64,000 nucleotides of DNA from NCBI RefSeq assembly GCF_003854895.1, contig NZ_CP033966.1, positions 3,038,001 to 3,102,000 of the forward strand. Direction: 5' to 3'. The notes below the pieces were generated by a model. That model had not been told where the DNA came from. It was given only the letters and a program-made list of their open reading frames with translations, and made no database searches. The translations under genes and the position numbers were made by a program. How positions within the stretch are numbered: the stretch's first letter is position 1; every line of letters begins with the position of its first letter. Positions 43,044 through 51,960 of this stretch are shown one piece after another. The DNA is from Pigmentiphaga sp. H8 (lineage in GTDB: Bacteria > Pseudomonadota > Gammaproteobacteria > Burkholderiales > Burkholderiaceae_B).

Positions 43044-44960
43044 ATGCCCATCGCCTTCGACCGCGTCTACCTGCAAAGCGCCGGCTACTTCATGCCGGGC
43101 CAGCCGGTGTCCAACGACGAACTGGACCGCTACATCGCGCCCTTGAACCGCATCTCGGGACGCATCAAGCAGCGCATCCTGGCCGAGAACGGCATCAAGC
43201 AGCGCTACTACGCCATCGACGCCGAAGGCGGTACCGTGTACAGCAACGCCCGGATGGCCGTCAATGCCATCCAGGACTGCCTTCAACGCGCCGACGCCCG
43301 GCTGGCCGACGTATCGCTGCTGGCCAGCGGCAGCTCGGGCGGCGATGCCCTGATGCCCGGCTTCGCCAACATGATCCAGGGCGAACTGGCCGCCCACCCC
43401 ATGGAGACCCTGTCGGTGCACGGCATCTGCGCCGCTGGCGTCTCGGCCATCCAGGCCGCCGCCCAGGCCGTGGAAATGGGCGGCCACGATCGCGCCCTGG
43501 CCGTGGCCAGCGAACTGCCGTCGCGGCTGTTCAAGCGGTCGCGCTTCAGCGCCCGCGGCTACGACGCCGACTTCGACTCCCACTTCCTGCGCTGGATGCT
43601 GTCGGACGGCGCCGGCGCGCTGCTGCTGGGCAACACAGGATCGGCGCTGCCCGGAGCCTCGCAAGGCGTGCGCCTGAAGCTGAAATGGGTGCACCAGCGC
43701 TCGTTCTCCGGCGACTATCCAGTGTGCATGCAACTGGGCCTGTCGGCGGACCGCGAACGCGCGCACCTGGACTACCCCTCGTGGACCGAGGCGGAGGCCG
43801 ACGGCGCGCTGGCGCTGCGCCAGGACATCCGCCTGCTGCCCCACCTGTTCGACATCGGCATCCACGAATACGCCCGGCTCGTCCGGGACGGCTGGGTCCG
43901 GTCCGACCGGATCGACCACTTCCTGTGCCACTACTCGTCCGAGAAATTCATTCCCGTGGTCAAGGACCTGCTGGAGAAAGCCGGCCTGGAGATCCCGCAC
44001 GAGCGCTGGTACAGCAACCTGGCCTGGCGCGGCAACACCGGCGCCGCGTCCATCCTGATCATGCTGGCCGAATTCCTGGAAACGCGCGCGGTGGAACCCG
44101 GCCAGCAGATCCTTTGCTACATCCCCGAGTCCGGACGTTTCACCACCGCCTACATGCTATGGGAAGTGGAAAGCCTGTCTGCCGCGCGCGCCGCGGCCGC
44201 CGCCCCGCCCGCGGCGCGCGTGGCCGACATGCCCGACACCGCCTCCATCGCCCCGCCCCACGACCCGGCCACGGCGTCGCCGGAACTGGGACCGCTGCTG
44301 ACCGAACTGGCCTCCATCTGGCACGACTACCGCTCGCGCGTCTGGCGCACCCCCGTCGTGCACAAGCTGCGCACCCGGCGCTTCCAGGCCGCCGACTACC
44401 TGAACTGGATGGAAAACTGGATTCCCCAGGTCCGCGAAGGCAGCAAATGGATGCGCGAGGGCGTGGCCTCGCTGGGGCCCGACTACCAGCCCCTGGCGGC
44501 CTTGATCGAGACCCACGCGGGCGAAGAGCAGAACGACTTCAAGATCCTGTTCCAGGACTACCTGAACGCGGGCGGACGGATCACCGATCTGGACGCCCTG
44601 CGCCGCAATCCCGGCGGCGAAGCCTTGAACGCCTACCTGCACGGCCTGGCCGCCACGCGCGATCCGATCGGCCTGCTGGGCGCCATCTACATCATCGAAG
44701 GCACCGGCCAGCGCATCATCCCCGCCCTGTTACCCCTGCTGAAGGCCAGCCTGTCGCTGCCGCCGGACACCTACCGCTTCCTGGAATACCACGGCCACAA
44801 CGACGAAAACCACCTGGCCCGCTGGCTGGCCGCCGTCGAACTGGCCCTGGACTGCGACCCCGACGGCCACGCCGCGCAACGCATCATCGACACCGCCCGC
44901 CACACCGCGGCCCTGTACCTGCTGCAATTCCACCACGTCATGGAGGATGAGGCCATATGA
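43044..44960 (+). CDS. KAS III-like condensing enzyme fused to a heme-oxygenase-like diiron domain
   Basis: 638-aa two-domain protein. Residues 1-375 are a 3-oxoacyl-ACP synthase III-like thiolase fold with the complete triad Cys129 (HGICAAG), His296 (LCHYSS) and Asn331 (WRGNTGAAS). Residues 410-638 resemble the iron-containing redox (TENA/UndA/CADD-like) fold: Glu552 in YIIEGTG and the pattern His583-x3-Asp587-x2-His590, the same spacing as in the chlamydial CADD protein. Further ligands may come from ETHAGEEQND (489-498), where the usual histidine cannot be assigned by eye. One polypeptide could make a beta-keto chain and then cleave or oxidise it. Its stop overlaps the next start (ATGA). 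Confidence 0.85.
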   Translation: MPIAFDRVYLQSAGYFMPGQPVSNDELDRYIAPLNRISGRIKQRILAENGIKQRYYAIDAEGGTVYSNARMAVNAIQDCLQRADARLADVSLLASGSSGGDALMPGFANMIQGELAAHPMETLSVHGICAAGVSAIQAAAQAVEMGGHDRALAVASELPSRLFKRSRFSARGYDADFDSHFLRWMLSDGAGALLLGNTGSALPGASQGVRLKLKWVHQRSFSGDYPVCMQLGLSADRERAHLDYPSWTEAEADGALALRQDIRLLPHLFDIGIHEYARLVRDGWVRSDRIDHFLCHYSSEKFIPVVKDLLEKAGLEIPHERWYSNLAWRGNTGAASILIMLAEFLETRAVEPGQQILCYIPESGRFTTAYMLWEVESLSAARAAAAAPPAARVADMPDTASIAPPHDPATASPELGPLLTELASIWHDYRSRVWRTPVVHKLRTRRFQAADYLNWMENWIPQVREGSKWMREGVASLGPDYQPLAALIETHAGEEQNDFKILFQDYLNAGGRITDLDALRRNPGGEALNAYLHGLAATRDPIGLLGAIYIIEGTGQRIIPALLPLLKASLSLPPDTYRFLEYHGHNDENHLARWLAAVELALDCDPDGHAAQRIIDTARHTAALYLLQFHHVMEDEAI

Positions 44961-45844
44961 AAAAAGCCCCGCCCGACTTCCTGGCCCAGGCGCACGACCC
45001 CGCCGATCCCAATCCCTGGCTGGCCCTGTACCTGGACCGCAGCACGCCCCTGCCCGACGCGGTCAAGAAAAGCTGGCTGACCGATTCCAGCAGCAATTCG
45101 CGCCAGTACCTGCTGCCCCTGCTGCGCCCCCTCGCACGCGGCTTCATCATCCTGATCCAGATGCTGAAGATCTTCCTGCCCCGCAATTGGTCGCATTCCC
45201 GGCTGCTGCATCGCGTGCTGGCGTGGGGGCTGACGCGCTTCGTCTCGCCCGAAGCCAACTGGCTGATCCTGCGGCACTTCCACCTGGGCGCGCAGATCCT
45301 GGCCTTCATCGCGGCCAACTCGCCGGTGCCGATCACGACCACGCCGCTGGAGCCGCGCAACATCGACGACCTGAAGGACGACTTGTTCGTCAAGCACGAC
45401 CTGAACCTGTTCAACTTCGTCATCCGCCTGAACCAGGCCCTGCGCGACGCCGGCGTCGAGATGCATCCGCCGGCCCGCGTGGACTTCTCCATGATCCGCG
45501 ACCCGGGCCTGCGGCTGGAGGACATGCCTCGCACGCGGCTGAACTTCCTGGACCTGCAAAGCGCGATCGAACTGTTCACGCCGCTGTACCAGCTCATGCT
45601 GACCGACAACGACTTCTGGCGTGCCGCCAACTCGCTGCAGCTGGACGAGACCATAGGCATCTACGCCGCCAAGCTGATGGGTGCGCCGGAGCATCTCATC
45701 CTGGTCAACAACAAGCATCCGCTGGTGCCCATGTCCACCTTGCGGGCGGGATACCGGCTGGTGCTGCACGGGTTGTCGACGGAGATGCTGCATAGTTTGC
45801 TGATGGACAGGAAGGCGGCGCAGGAACCCCCGCCAGTAAACTAG
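44957..45844 (+). CDS. Conserved protein of unknown function in the lipid cluster
   Basis: 295-aa protein with no motif I can name. It is mostly helical with aromatic and hydrophobic patches (LARGFIILIQMLKIFLP at about residues 60-76) that could touch a membrane or lipid, and a conserved-looking centre (HLGAQILAFIAANSPVPITTTPL; DDLKDDLFVKHDLNLFNFVI). No signal peptide. It overlaps the KAS III fusion by 4 bp, so a direct role in the same pathway, such as carrying or releasing the lipid, is plausible. Confidence 0.7.
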   Translation: MKKAPPDFLAQAHDPADPNPWLALYLDRSTPLPDAVKKSWLTDSSSNSRQYLLPLLRPLARGFIILIQMLKIFLPRNWSHSRLLHRVLAWGLTRFVSPEANWLILRHFHLGAQILAFIAANSPVPITTTPLEPRNIDDLKDDLFVKHDLNLFNFVIRLNQALRDAGVEMHPPARVDFSMIRDPGLRLEDMPRTRLNFLDLQSAIELFTPLYQLMLTDNDFWRAANSLQLDETIGIYAAKLMGAPEHLILVNNKHPLVPMSTLRAGYRLVLHGLSTEMLHSLLMDRKAAQEPPPVN

Positions 45845-45896
45845 GCCAGGGGCGTCCAAGGCCTTGGATCGCCGCCATCTTTGAACGGATCTGACC

Positions 45897-46370
45897 ATGG
45901 ACAGCCATTCCCCCGTTTCCTTCGACTCCGTGCAGGCGCTCACGGACTTCGTGGGAAAACCGGCGATCGTCTCCGCCCCCCTCGTCGTGGATCAGGAGAT
46001 GATCGACCGCTTCGGACAAGTCACACGCGATACCCAGTGGATCCATGTGGATCCGGCACGAGCACGGACGGAATCGCCATATGGCCAGACCATCGCGCAT
46101 GGGTTTCTCGTGCTGTCGCTGCTGACCTGCTGGCAGGCGAGCTGCGTCGCCTTTCCCGGCGCGGTCCTGGTGCTGAACTACGGTTTCGACAAGGTCCGCT
46201 TCACGGCACCCGTGCCTTCCGGGGCGCGGGTGTCGGCCAGGTTCGCGCTGGCCGACGTGAAGGAAACCCGGCCCGGCGAAGCACGCTGCTCCTGGAACGT
46301 CACGGTCGAGGCCGAGGGGGCGTCGCGGCCGTCGATACATGCGGAGTGGCAGATCATGGTCCGCTATTAG
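45897..46370 (+). CDS. MaoC-like (R)-specific enoyl-CoA hydratase
   Basis: 157-aa hot-dog protein with the hydratase-2 motif: VVDQEMIDRFGQVTRDTQWIHVDPARA, then SPYGQTIAHGFLVLSLL, giving the Asp-His active-site pair. It hydrates 2-enoyl-CoA or enoyl-ACP to the 3R-hydroxy form. It lies 52 bp after the lipid cluster and may feed or use its acyl chains. Confidence 0.9.
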   Translation: MDSHSPVSFDSVQALTDFVGKPAIVSAPLVVDQEMIDRFGQVTRDTQWIHVDPARARTESPYGQTIAHGFLVLSLLTCWQASCVAFPGAVLVLNYGFDKVRFTAPVPSGARVSARFALADVKETRPGEARCSWNVTVEAEGASRPSIHAEWQIMVRY

Positions 46371-46446
46371 TCATACGGGAACGCGCGCAGGATTACGGCG
46401 CAATCCGCTGGCGGCCCTGTTCCTATCCCGCCAAGGAAGACCTGAC

Positions 46447-47412
46447 TCATCCTTCGGCATGCATATCCCTGAACAATCGGGGAGACATTCCGAACCGGCG
46501 CTCGAACGCTTCGGTGAAACGCGCGGCCGGGAACAGACCCACCTGCACCGCCACCGCCTTCAACGACAGCCCCCGGGACAACAACATGCGGGCGGCATCC
46601 AGCCGCGCGGTCTCGACGTAGCGGGCCGGCGTCACCCCCGTGGCCGCGACGAACTTGCGATGAAAGGTGCGTTCGGCAAGGCCCGCGCGAGCCGCCAGCG
46701 CCGGCACGTCCAGCGGCTCCTGAAGGTGGTCCTGTATCCAGGCGATCAGGTCGCCAAAGGGGCTGCCGGCCCTGGCCTGCGCCTGCAGCACGGGACTGAA
46801 CTGGGATTGATACCCCGGGCGGCGCGCGTACAGCACCAGCCGCTTCGCGACCTCGCCGGCGATCTTCGCGTCCAGGTCGCTGGCGATCATCGCCAGGGTC
46901 ATGTCGATGCCGGTCGTCACGCCGGCCGAGGTCCAGAGGCTTCCGTCCACGACGTAAAGGGAGTCCGGGTCCACCACCACCTTGGGAAAAGCCCCCGCCA
47001 GCGGCGCGCAGGCATCCCAATGCGTGGCGACGCGGCGGCCATCGAGCAGGCCCAGCGCCGCGAGGACGAAGACACCGCTGCAGATCGAGCCCCATCTCCC
47101 GGCCGTGTCCGCCAGTTGTGGCAGCGCCTGCCTCAAGGCCGGATCGGCCATCGCCCGCAACAGCGGCTCCCGCTCGGCCCCCACGACCAGCAAGGTATCG
47201 GCCGCCAGCATGGACAGCGCACCGACGGGGCGGGTCTCGACGACGATGCCGCTGCTGCTGGCCACCGGCCCGCCCCGCGCCGACGCCAGCTCGACGCCGT
47301 AGGCAGGCACGGCGCCGCCCAGTGCGCGATTGGCGCCGCTGAACACGGCCCCCGGCCCTGAGACATCGAGGATCTCGAACCCCGGATAGACGACGAATAC
47401 GATGTGGCGCAT
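46447..47412 (-). CDS. GlxA-type AraC regulator with DJ-1/PfpI N-domain
   Basis: 321-aa regulator: residues 1-185 are a GATase1/PfpI-like domain (HIVFVVYPGFEILDVSGPGAV; GSICSGVFVLAALGLLDGRR with the nucleophile-elbow Cys) and the C-terminus is an AraC helix-turn-helix (LDVPALAARAGLAERTFHRKF). It is divergent from the PfpI-like membrane protein at 47510, with only 97 bp between, so it probably controls that gene. Confidence 0.93.
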   Translation of the reverse strand: MRHIVFVVYPGFEILDVSGPGAVFSGANRALGGAVPAYGVELASARGGPVASSSGIVVETRPVGALSMLAADTLLVVGAEREPLLRAMADPALRQALPQLADTAGRWGSICSGVFVLAALGLLDGRRVATHWDACAPLAGAFPKVVVDPDSLYVVDGSLWTSAGVTTGIDMTLAMIASDLDAKIAGEVAKRLVLYARRPGYQSQFSPVLQAQARAGSPFGDLIAWIQDHLQEPLDVPALAARAGLAERTFHRKFVAATGVTPARYVETARLDAARMLLSRGLSLKAVAVQVGLFPAARFTEAFERRFGMSPRLFRDMHAEG

Positions 47413-47509
47413 TGGCAGAAATTAATACATTTTTGACATTTCCGCCATGACGCGCAGCGGGTAGATTGAGACCTGACAGACCATGCCTAGGGCTGGGAGA
47501 ATTCCGATC

Positions 47510-48658
47510 ATGCTCAACCGCCATGTGATCCGGGGTGCGCTGGCACTCATCCTGCTCGCGCTGGCGGGCCTGGGCGCCTGGCTATACAGCCTGCCGCCGG
47601 CGCCCGCCCTGGCCGACATGCCACAGGTCGCGGCAGGCGAAATCGAGGCCATGCTGGCCGCCTTGAAACCGCCCAGGCGCAAGCGCCCGCTGGTGGCGGT
47701 CGTAGGTATCAACGATGCCACCGAAACCACCGATTACCTGATGCCCACCGGCATCCTGCGGCGCGCCGGCGTGGCCGACGTCGTATCGCTTTCAACCGGA
47801 CCGGGGCCGGTCAAGCTTTTCCCGGCACTGACCGTCCAGGCGGACGCCACCCTCGCACGCTTCGACGCACAGCATCCGGCGGGCGCCGACTACGTCATCG
47901 TGCCCGCCATGAGCCGCGACGACGATCCGGCGGTACTGGCCTGGCTTCAGGAACAGTCCCGCAAGGGCGCGACCATCCTGGGCGTGTGCGCGGGCGCCAA
48001 GGTCGTCGCCGCGACCGGCCTGCTGGACGGCAAGCGCGCGACCACGCATTGGTACTACCTGCAGGACATGCTGGCCAAGCACCCTTCGATCGCCTACGTT
48101 GCCGACCGGCGCGTGGTGGCGGACCGGGGCGTCGCGACCAGCACGGGCATTTCCGCATCGATGCCCATGATGCTGATCCTGATCGAGGCCATGGCCGGGC
48201 GGGAGAAGGCCGAAGCGGTGGCCCGCGACCTGGGCCTGGCCTCGTGGGATATCCGCCATGCCAGCCAGGCCTTCAGGCAGACCCGGGCGTTCACGACGAC
48301 CGTGCTGGGCAACCTCCTGGCGTTCTGGAACCGGGAACGCGTCGGCGTGGATCTCCAGCCCGGCATGGACGAAGTCTCGCTGGCCCTGGCCGCCGACGCC
48401 TGGTCGCGCACCTACCGGTCACGGGCCGTATCGTTCGCGGAGGCGTCGCCAGCCGTCGAAACCCGCAACAAGGTTCGCGTCATTCCGGACGTAGCGTCGG
48501 CCGGCCAGCCGCCGGCCTGGCACCTGGCCCCGTTCACCGACCAGCGACCGGCCCAGGCCCTGGACCAGACGCTGCAAGCCATAGCCATGCGCTACGGCGC
48601 CCGCACCGCCCACGTCGTCGCCCTGCAACTCGAATATCCCTGGGGCGCCCTGCCGTGA
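47510..48658 (+). CDS. Membrane-anchored DJ-1/PfpI-like protein
   Basis: 382-aa protein from ATG 47510 (GGGAGAA upstream). A single TM helix at residues 8-26 (ALALILLALAGLGAWLY) anchors it, then a GATase1 domain follows with GVCAGAKVVAATGLLDGKR, the same Cys elbow as in the divergent regulator. After this comes about 150 residues with no recognised motif. Enzyme activity unknown; a protease, chaperone or sensor partner is possible. Confidence 0.82.
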   Translation: MLNRHVIRGALALILLALAGLGAWLYSLPPAPALADMPQVAAGEIEAMLAALKPPRRKRPLVAVVGINDATETTDYLMPTGILRRAGVADVVSLSTGPGPVKLFPALTVQADATLARFDAQHPAGADYVIVPAMSRDDDPAVLAWLQEQSRKGATILGVCAGAKVVAATGLLDGKRATTHWYYLQDMLAKHPSIAYVADRRVVADRGVATSTGISASMPMMLILIEAMAGREKAEAVARDLGLASWDIRHASQAFRQTRAFTTTVLGNLLAFWNRERVGVDLQPGMDEVSLALAADAWSRTYRSRAVSFAEASPAVETRNKVRVIPDVASAGQPPAWHLAPFTDQRPAQALDQTLQAIAMRYGARTAHVVALQLEYPWGALP

Positions 48659-48743
48659 TCCGGGCCCGCCCCCTCAACCCGGACGCCACGGCATACACTG
48701 TCGGTCAACCAGTCTTTTCGCGGGTCTTGCGACCCGCCCTATC

Positions 48744-50132
48744 GTGACCGACACGTCCTTTACCTCCCTGCCCCTCTTGCCCGCCCTGCTGGACAACCTG
48801 CAAGGCCTGGGCTTCGAACAGATGACGCCCATCCAGGCCCAAGGCCTGCCGCTCATCCTGGAAGGCCGGGACCTGATCGCACAGGCCAAGACCGGCAGCG
48901 GCAAGACCGCGGCCTTCGGCCTGGGCGCGCTGCAGAAGCTGGACGTCGACCGCCTGGTTCCGCAGGCCCTGGTCGTCTGTCCGACCCGCGAACTGGCCGA
49001 CCAGGTCGCCCAGGAGCTGCGCCGGCTGGCCCGCCTGATTCCCAACGTCAAGGTCCTGACCCTGTGCGGAGGCACCGCCGCCCGCCCCCAGGCCGAATCG
49101 CTGGCCCGCGGCACCCATCTGGTCGTGGGCACGCCCGGCCGCATCCAGGATCACCTGGAGCGCGGCAGCCTGGACCTGTCCGCCCTGAACACCCTGGTGC
49201 TGGACGAGGCCGACCGCATGGTCGACATGGGTTTCTACGACGACATCGCCGCCATCGCCTCGCACTGCCCCGCCAAGCGCCAGACCCTGCTGTTCTCGGC
49301 CACCTACCCCGACAACATCCGCAAGCTCAGCGCCCGCTTCCTGCGCAACCCGGCCGAAGTCAAGGTCGAGGCCCAGCACGACGCCAGCCGCATCGAACAG
49401 GTCTTCTACGAGATCGGCGAAGACGAACGGCTGGACGCCGTCGTCACCCTGCTGGCGCACTTTCGCCCCGTGTCCACCCTGGCCTTCTGCAACACCAAGA
49501 TCCGCAGCCATGAGCTGGTCGAACGCCTGCGGGCCGAGGGCATCAGCGCCCAGGCGCTGAACGGCGACCTGGAACAGCGCGAGCGCGACGAAATCCTGAT
49601 CCAGTTCGCCAACCAGAGCTGCGCCGTGCTGGTCGCCACCGACGTCGCCGCCCGCGGCCTGGACATCCAGAACCTGGGCGCCGTGATCAACGTGGACGTG
49701 ACCAAGGACACCGAGGTCCACGTGCACCGCATCGGCCGCAGCGGCCGCGGCGACCAGAAGGGACTGGCGCTCAGCCTGTGCTCACCCGAGGAAATGCGCT
49801 GGGCCAACCTGATCGAGCAATACCAGGGTACGCCGCTGAAATGGGGCGATCTCAAATCGCTGCGGGTCAAGGCCGCCCGCCCGCTGCGGGCGCGCATGAT
49901 CACCTTGTGCATACAAGGGGGCAAAAAGGACAAACTGCGGCCCGGGGATTTGCTGGGTGCGCTGACCGGGGATGGAGGGCTGGTTTTCGAGCAGGTCGGG
50001 AAAATCAATATCACCGAGTTCAACTCCTATGTGGCGCTGGACCGGCAGATTGCCAAACAGGCGTTCTCGCGGATTTCCAATAGCAATATCAAGGGGCGGC
50101 GGTTTCGGATGCGGTTTCTGGAAGAGTTCTGA
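48744..50132 (+). CDS. dbpA: ATP-dependent RNA helicase DbpA
   Basis: 462-aa DEAD-box helicase from a GTG at 48744 (an ATG is absent nearby). Motif I AKTGSGKT, motif II DEAD, motif III SAT, and motif VI HRIGRSGRGDQ are present, and the C-terminal region after about 380 is the DbpA RNA-binding domain (ITLCIQGGKKDKLRPGDLLGALTGDGGL) that binds hairpin 92 of 23S rRNA. Length matches E. coli DbpA (457 aa). Role: 50S subunit assembly. Confidence 0.95.
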   Translation: MTDTSFTSLPLLPALLDNLQGLGFEQMTPIQAQGLPLILEGRDLIAQAKTGSGKTAAFGLGALQKLDVDRLVPQALVVCPTRELADQVAQELRRLARLIPNVKVLTLCGGTAARPQAESLARGTHLVVGTPGRIQDHLERGSLDLSALNTLVLDEADRMVDMGFYDDIAAIASHCPAKRQTLLFSATYPDNIRKLSARFLRNPAEVKVEAQHDASRIEQVFYEIGEDERLDAVVTLLAHFRPVSTLAFCNTKIRSHELVERLRAEGISAQALNGDLEQRERDEILIQFANQSCAVLVATDVAARGLDIQNLGAVINVDVTKDTEVHVHRIGRSGRGDQKGLALSLCSPEEMRWANLIEQYQGTPLKWGDLKSLRVKAARPLRARMITLCIQGGKKDKLRPGDLLGALTGDGGLVFEQVGKINITEFNSYVALDRQIAKQAFSRISNSNIKGRRFRMRFLEEF

Positions 50133-50325
50133 ACCGTCGGGGTTTGCCGCGTCTCATGCCCCCCGGCATGGGCGGATCGGTAAACAAAGGGAAAAACCGG
50201 CTGGCAACCGCCATTTACCCCCTTTTTCCAGTATTACTTGAAACATCAACTCTTTTAGAATCCATACCTTGATGAAACCGGATTGACACCGCCGCCCCAA
50301 CCCTTGCCGCGCGAGAAGATCACGA

Positions 50326-51960
50326 ATGCAGAATGAAGCTGTTTTGGATCATCGTCTTTTCGCGGGCCATGGCGCGGGCAACACGGTGCCGCCGCAAGGC
50401 CGGCGTGCCCGGAAAATGCCGCCCATCGTGCTCCGGCTGACCCTGGGCCTGGCCCTGGCCTGGCTGGCGCTGGTGGCCGGCCTGGGCTGGTGGACCTCGC
50501 AGCGGATCCTGGCGGCGCGGCTGGACAGCGTGGCGACCAGCGCCGAATACGAGGCCACGACCACCGCCCGCGTCATCGACCGCCTGTTCACCGAAATGGT
50601 CAGCGTGGCCAACATGGTCGCCCGCCAGGGCCAGGTCATCCAGCTTGCCGCCCGTTACCGCACCGACCCGCCCGGCGCGGCCGAGCTGACCCGCCAGCAG
50701 CGCGCCGCGCAATTCACGCAAGATCCGCTGGTACGCCGGGTCGGCGACTACATGAACGCGCTGGCCAGCGATCTGCGCTATGCCCGCATCTACATGAACA
50801 ACATGTCGGACGATACCGTCACGGCCAGCAACTGGGCCGAGTCCGACAGCATCGTGGGCATGATCTACTCCGGCCGCACCTACCTGATCGACGCGCTGCG
50901 CCACGGCACGGGCCAACAATTCGGCATCGCCCGCCTCAACAACAGCCCCTCCTATTTCGTCAGCAGCCGCATCGACGATGCCAACGACGTGCCGCAAGGC
51001 TCGGTCACGGTGAAATTCGACGCGCCCGAGATGGCGGCCTACCTGACCGGGCGGCACATCGCCCTGATCGTGAACCGCCAGGGCCGCGTGATCACCGCTT
51101 CGTCCGAGCCCTTCATGCTGCGCAACCTGGCGGCGCTCCTGCCAGCCGGCACCGTGCTGCCGCCGGACGGCGGTGAAGCGCCCGGCGTACCCATGGACGC
51201 GCATCCGATAGCCAACGCCGGCTCCGATGCCGGCCAATGGGTCATCGACGGCAAGCCTTACCTGATGCGGCGCCAGCCGTTGACCAATCCGCAATACCAG
51301 TTGATCACGCTGGCCACGCTGGACCACGTGGCGCCCATGCGCCAGCGCCATCTTTATACGGCCGCACTGGCGGCCGTGTTCGGCCTGGTCCTGATCCTGC
51401 TGTCCGGCCAGGCGGCCGGACAAATGGTGATGCGACGCCAGGAAGAACAATACGCCGCCAACTACGACGCCCTGACCGGCCTGCCCAACCGCCGCTCGGT
51501 CCTGGCCGAACTGGACCGCCTGTTCACGCTGGCGAAGGACACCCAGAGGTGGGTGCTGGTCGCCTTCATCGACCTGGACGGCTTCAAGGCCATCAACGAC
51601 ACGTACGGCCACGTCGTCGGCGACAAATTCCTGATCGAGGTCGGCCAGCGCATGTCCGCCGGCCTGCGCAAGAGCGACATGCTGGGCCGGCTGGGCGGCG
51701 ACGAATTCGTCGTGATCGGACTGGTCGACCCGCCCCGCCCCGACGACCCGGACGGCCCGGTCGAGGCCATGCGACAGCGGCTAGCGCCGTTGCTGATCGG
51801 CACCTATACCTTCACCGAGTGCAGCTTCGACTACCCCGGCGCCAGCTTCGGCATCGCCAGCGTCGACCCCTCCGTCAGCTCGCTGCAAGCCGTGCTCAAG
51901 GTGGCCGACCAGCTCATGTATGCCGACAAACAGGCGCGGCGGACCCAGCGAATGACATGA
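50326..51960 (+). CDS. Membrane sensor diguanylate cyclase
   Basis: 544-aa protein: TM helix at about 34-56, a periplasmic sensor region of roughly 280 residues (probably Cache-like), a second TM at about 340-360 and a C-terminal GGDEF domain. The active motif is intact (RLGGDEFVV, residues 457-461) with YDALTGLPNRRSV at the domain start, so c-di-GMP synthesis is expected. Its stop overlaps the start of the EamA gene (ATGA). Confidence 0.93.
   Translation: MQNEAVLDHRLFAGHGAGNTVPPQGRRARKMPPIVLRLTLGLALAWLALVAGLGWWTSQRILAARLDSVATSAEYEATTTARVIDRLFTEMVSVANMVARQGQVIQLAARYRTDPPGAAELTRQQRAAQFTQDPLVRRVGDYMNALASDLRYARIYMNNMSDDTVTASNWAESDSIVGMIYSGRTYLIDALRHGTGQQFGIARLNNSPSYFVSSRIDDANDVPQGSVTVKFDAPEMAAYLTGRHIALIVNRQGRVITASSEPFMLRNLAALLPAGTVLPPDGGEAPGVPMDAHPIANAGSDAGQWVIDGKPYLMRRQPLTNPQYQLITLATLDHVAPMRQRHLYTAALAAVFGLVLILLSGQAAGQMVMRRQEEQYAANYDALTGLPNRRSVLAELDRLFTLAKDTQRWVLVAFIDLDGFKAINDTYGHVVGDKFLIEVGQRMSAGLRKSDMLGRLGGDEFVVIGLVDPPRPDDPDGPVEAMRQRLAPLLIGTYTFTECSFDYPGASFGIASVDPSVSSLQAVLKVADQLMYADKQARRTQRMT

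Noticed and set aside
42215..44950. 911-codon plus-strand frame in a different phase
   Set aside because: It overlaps the desaturase and KAS III fusion, both of which have conserved active sites; the alternative product looks like a shadow.
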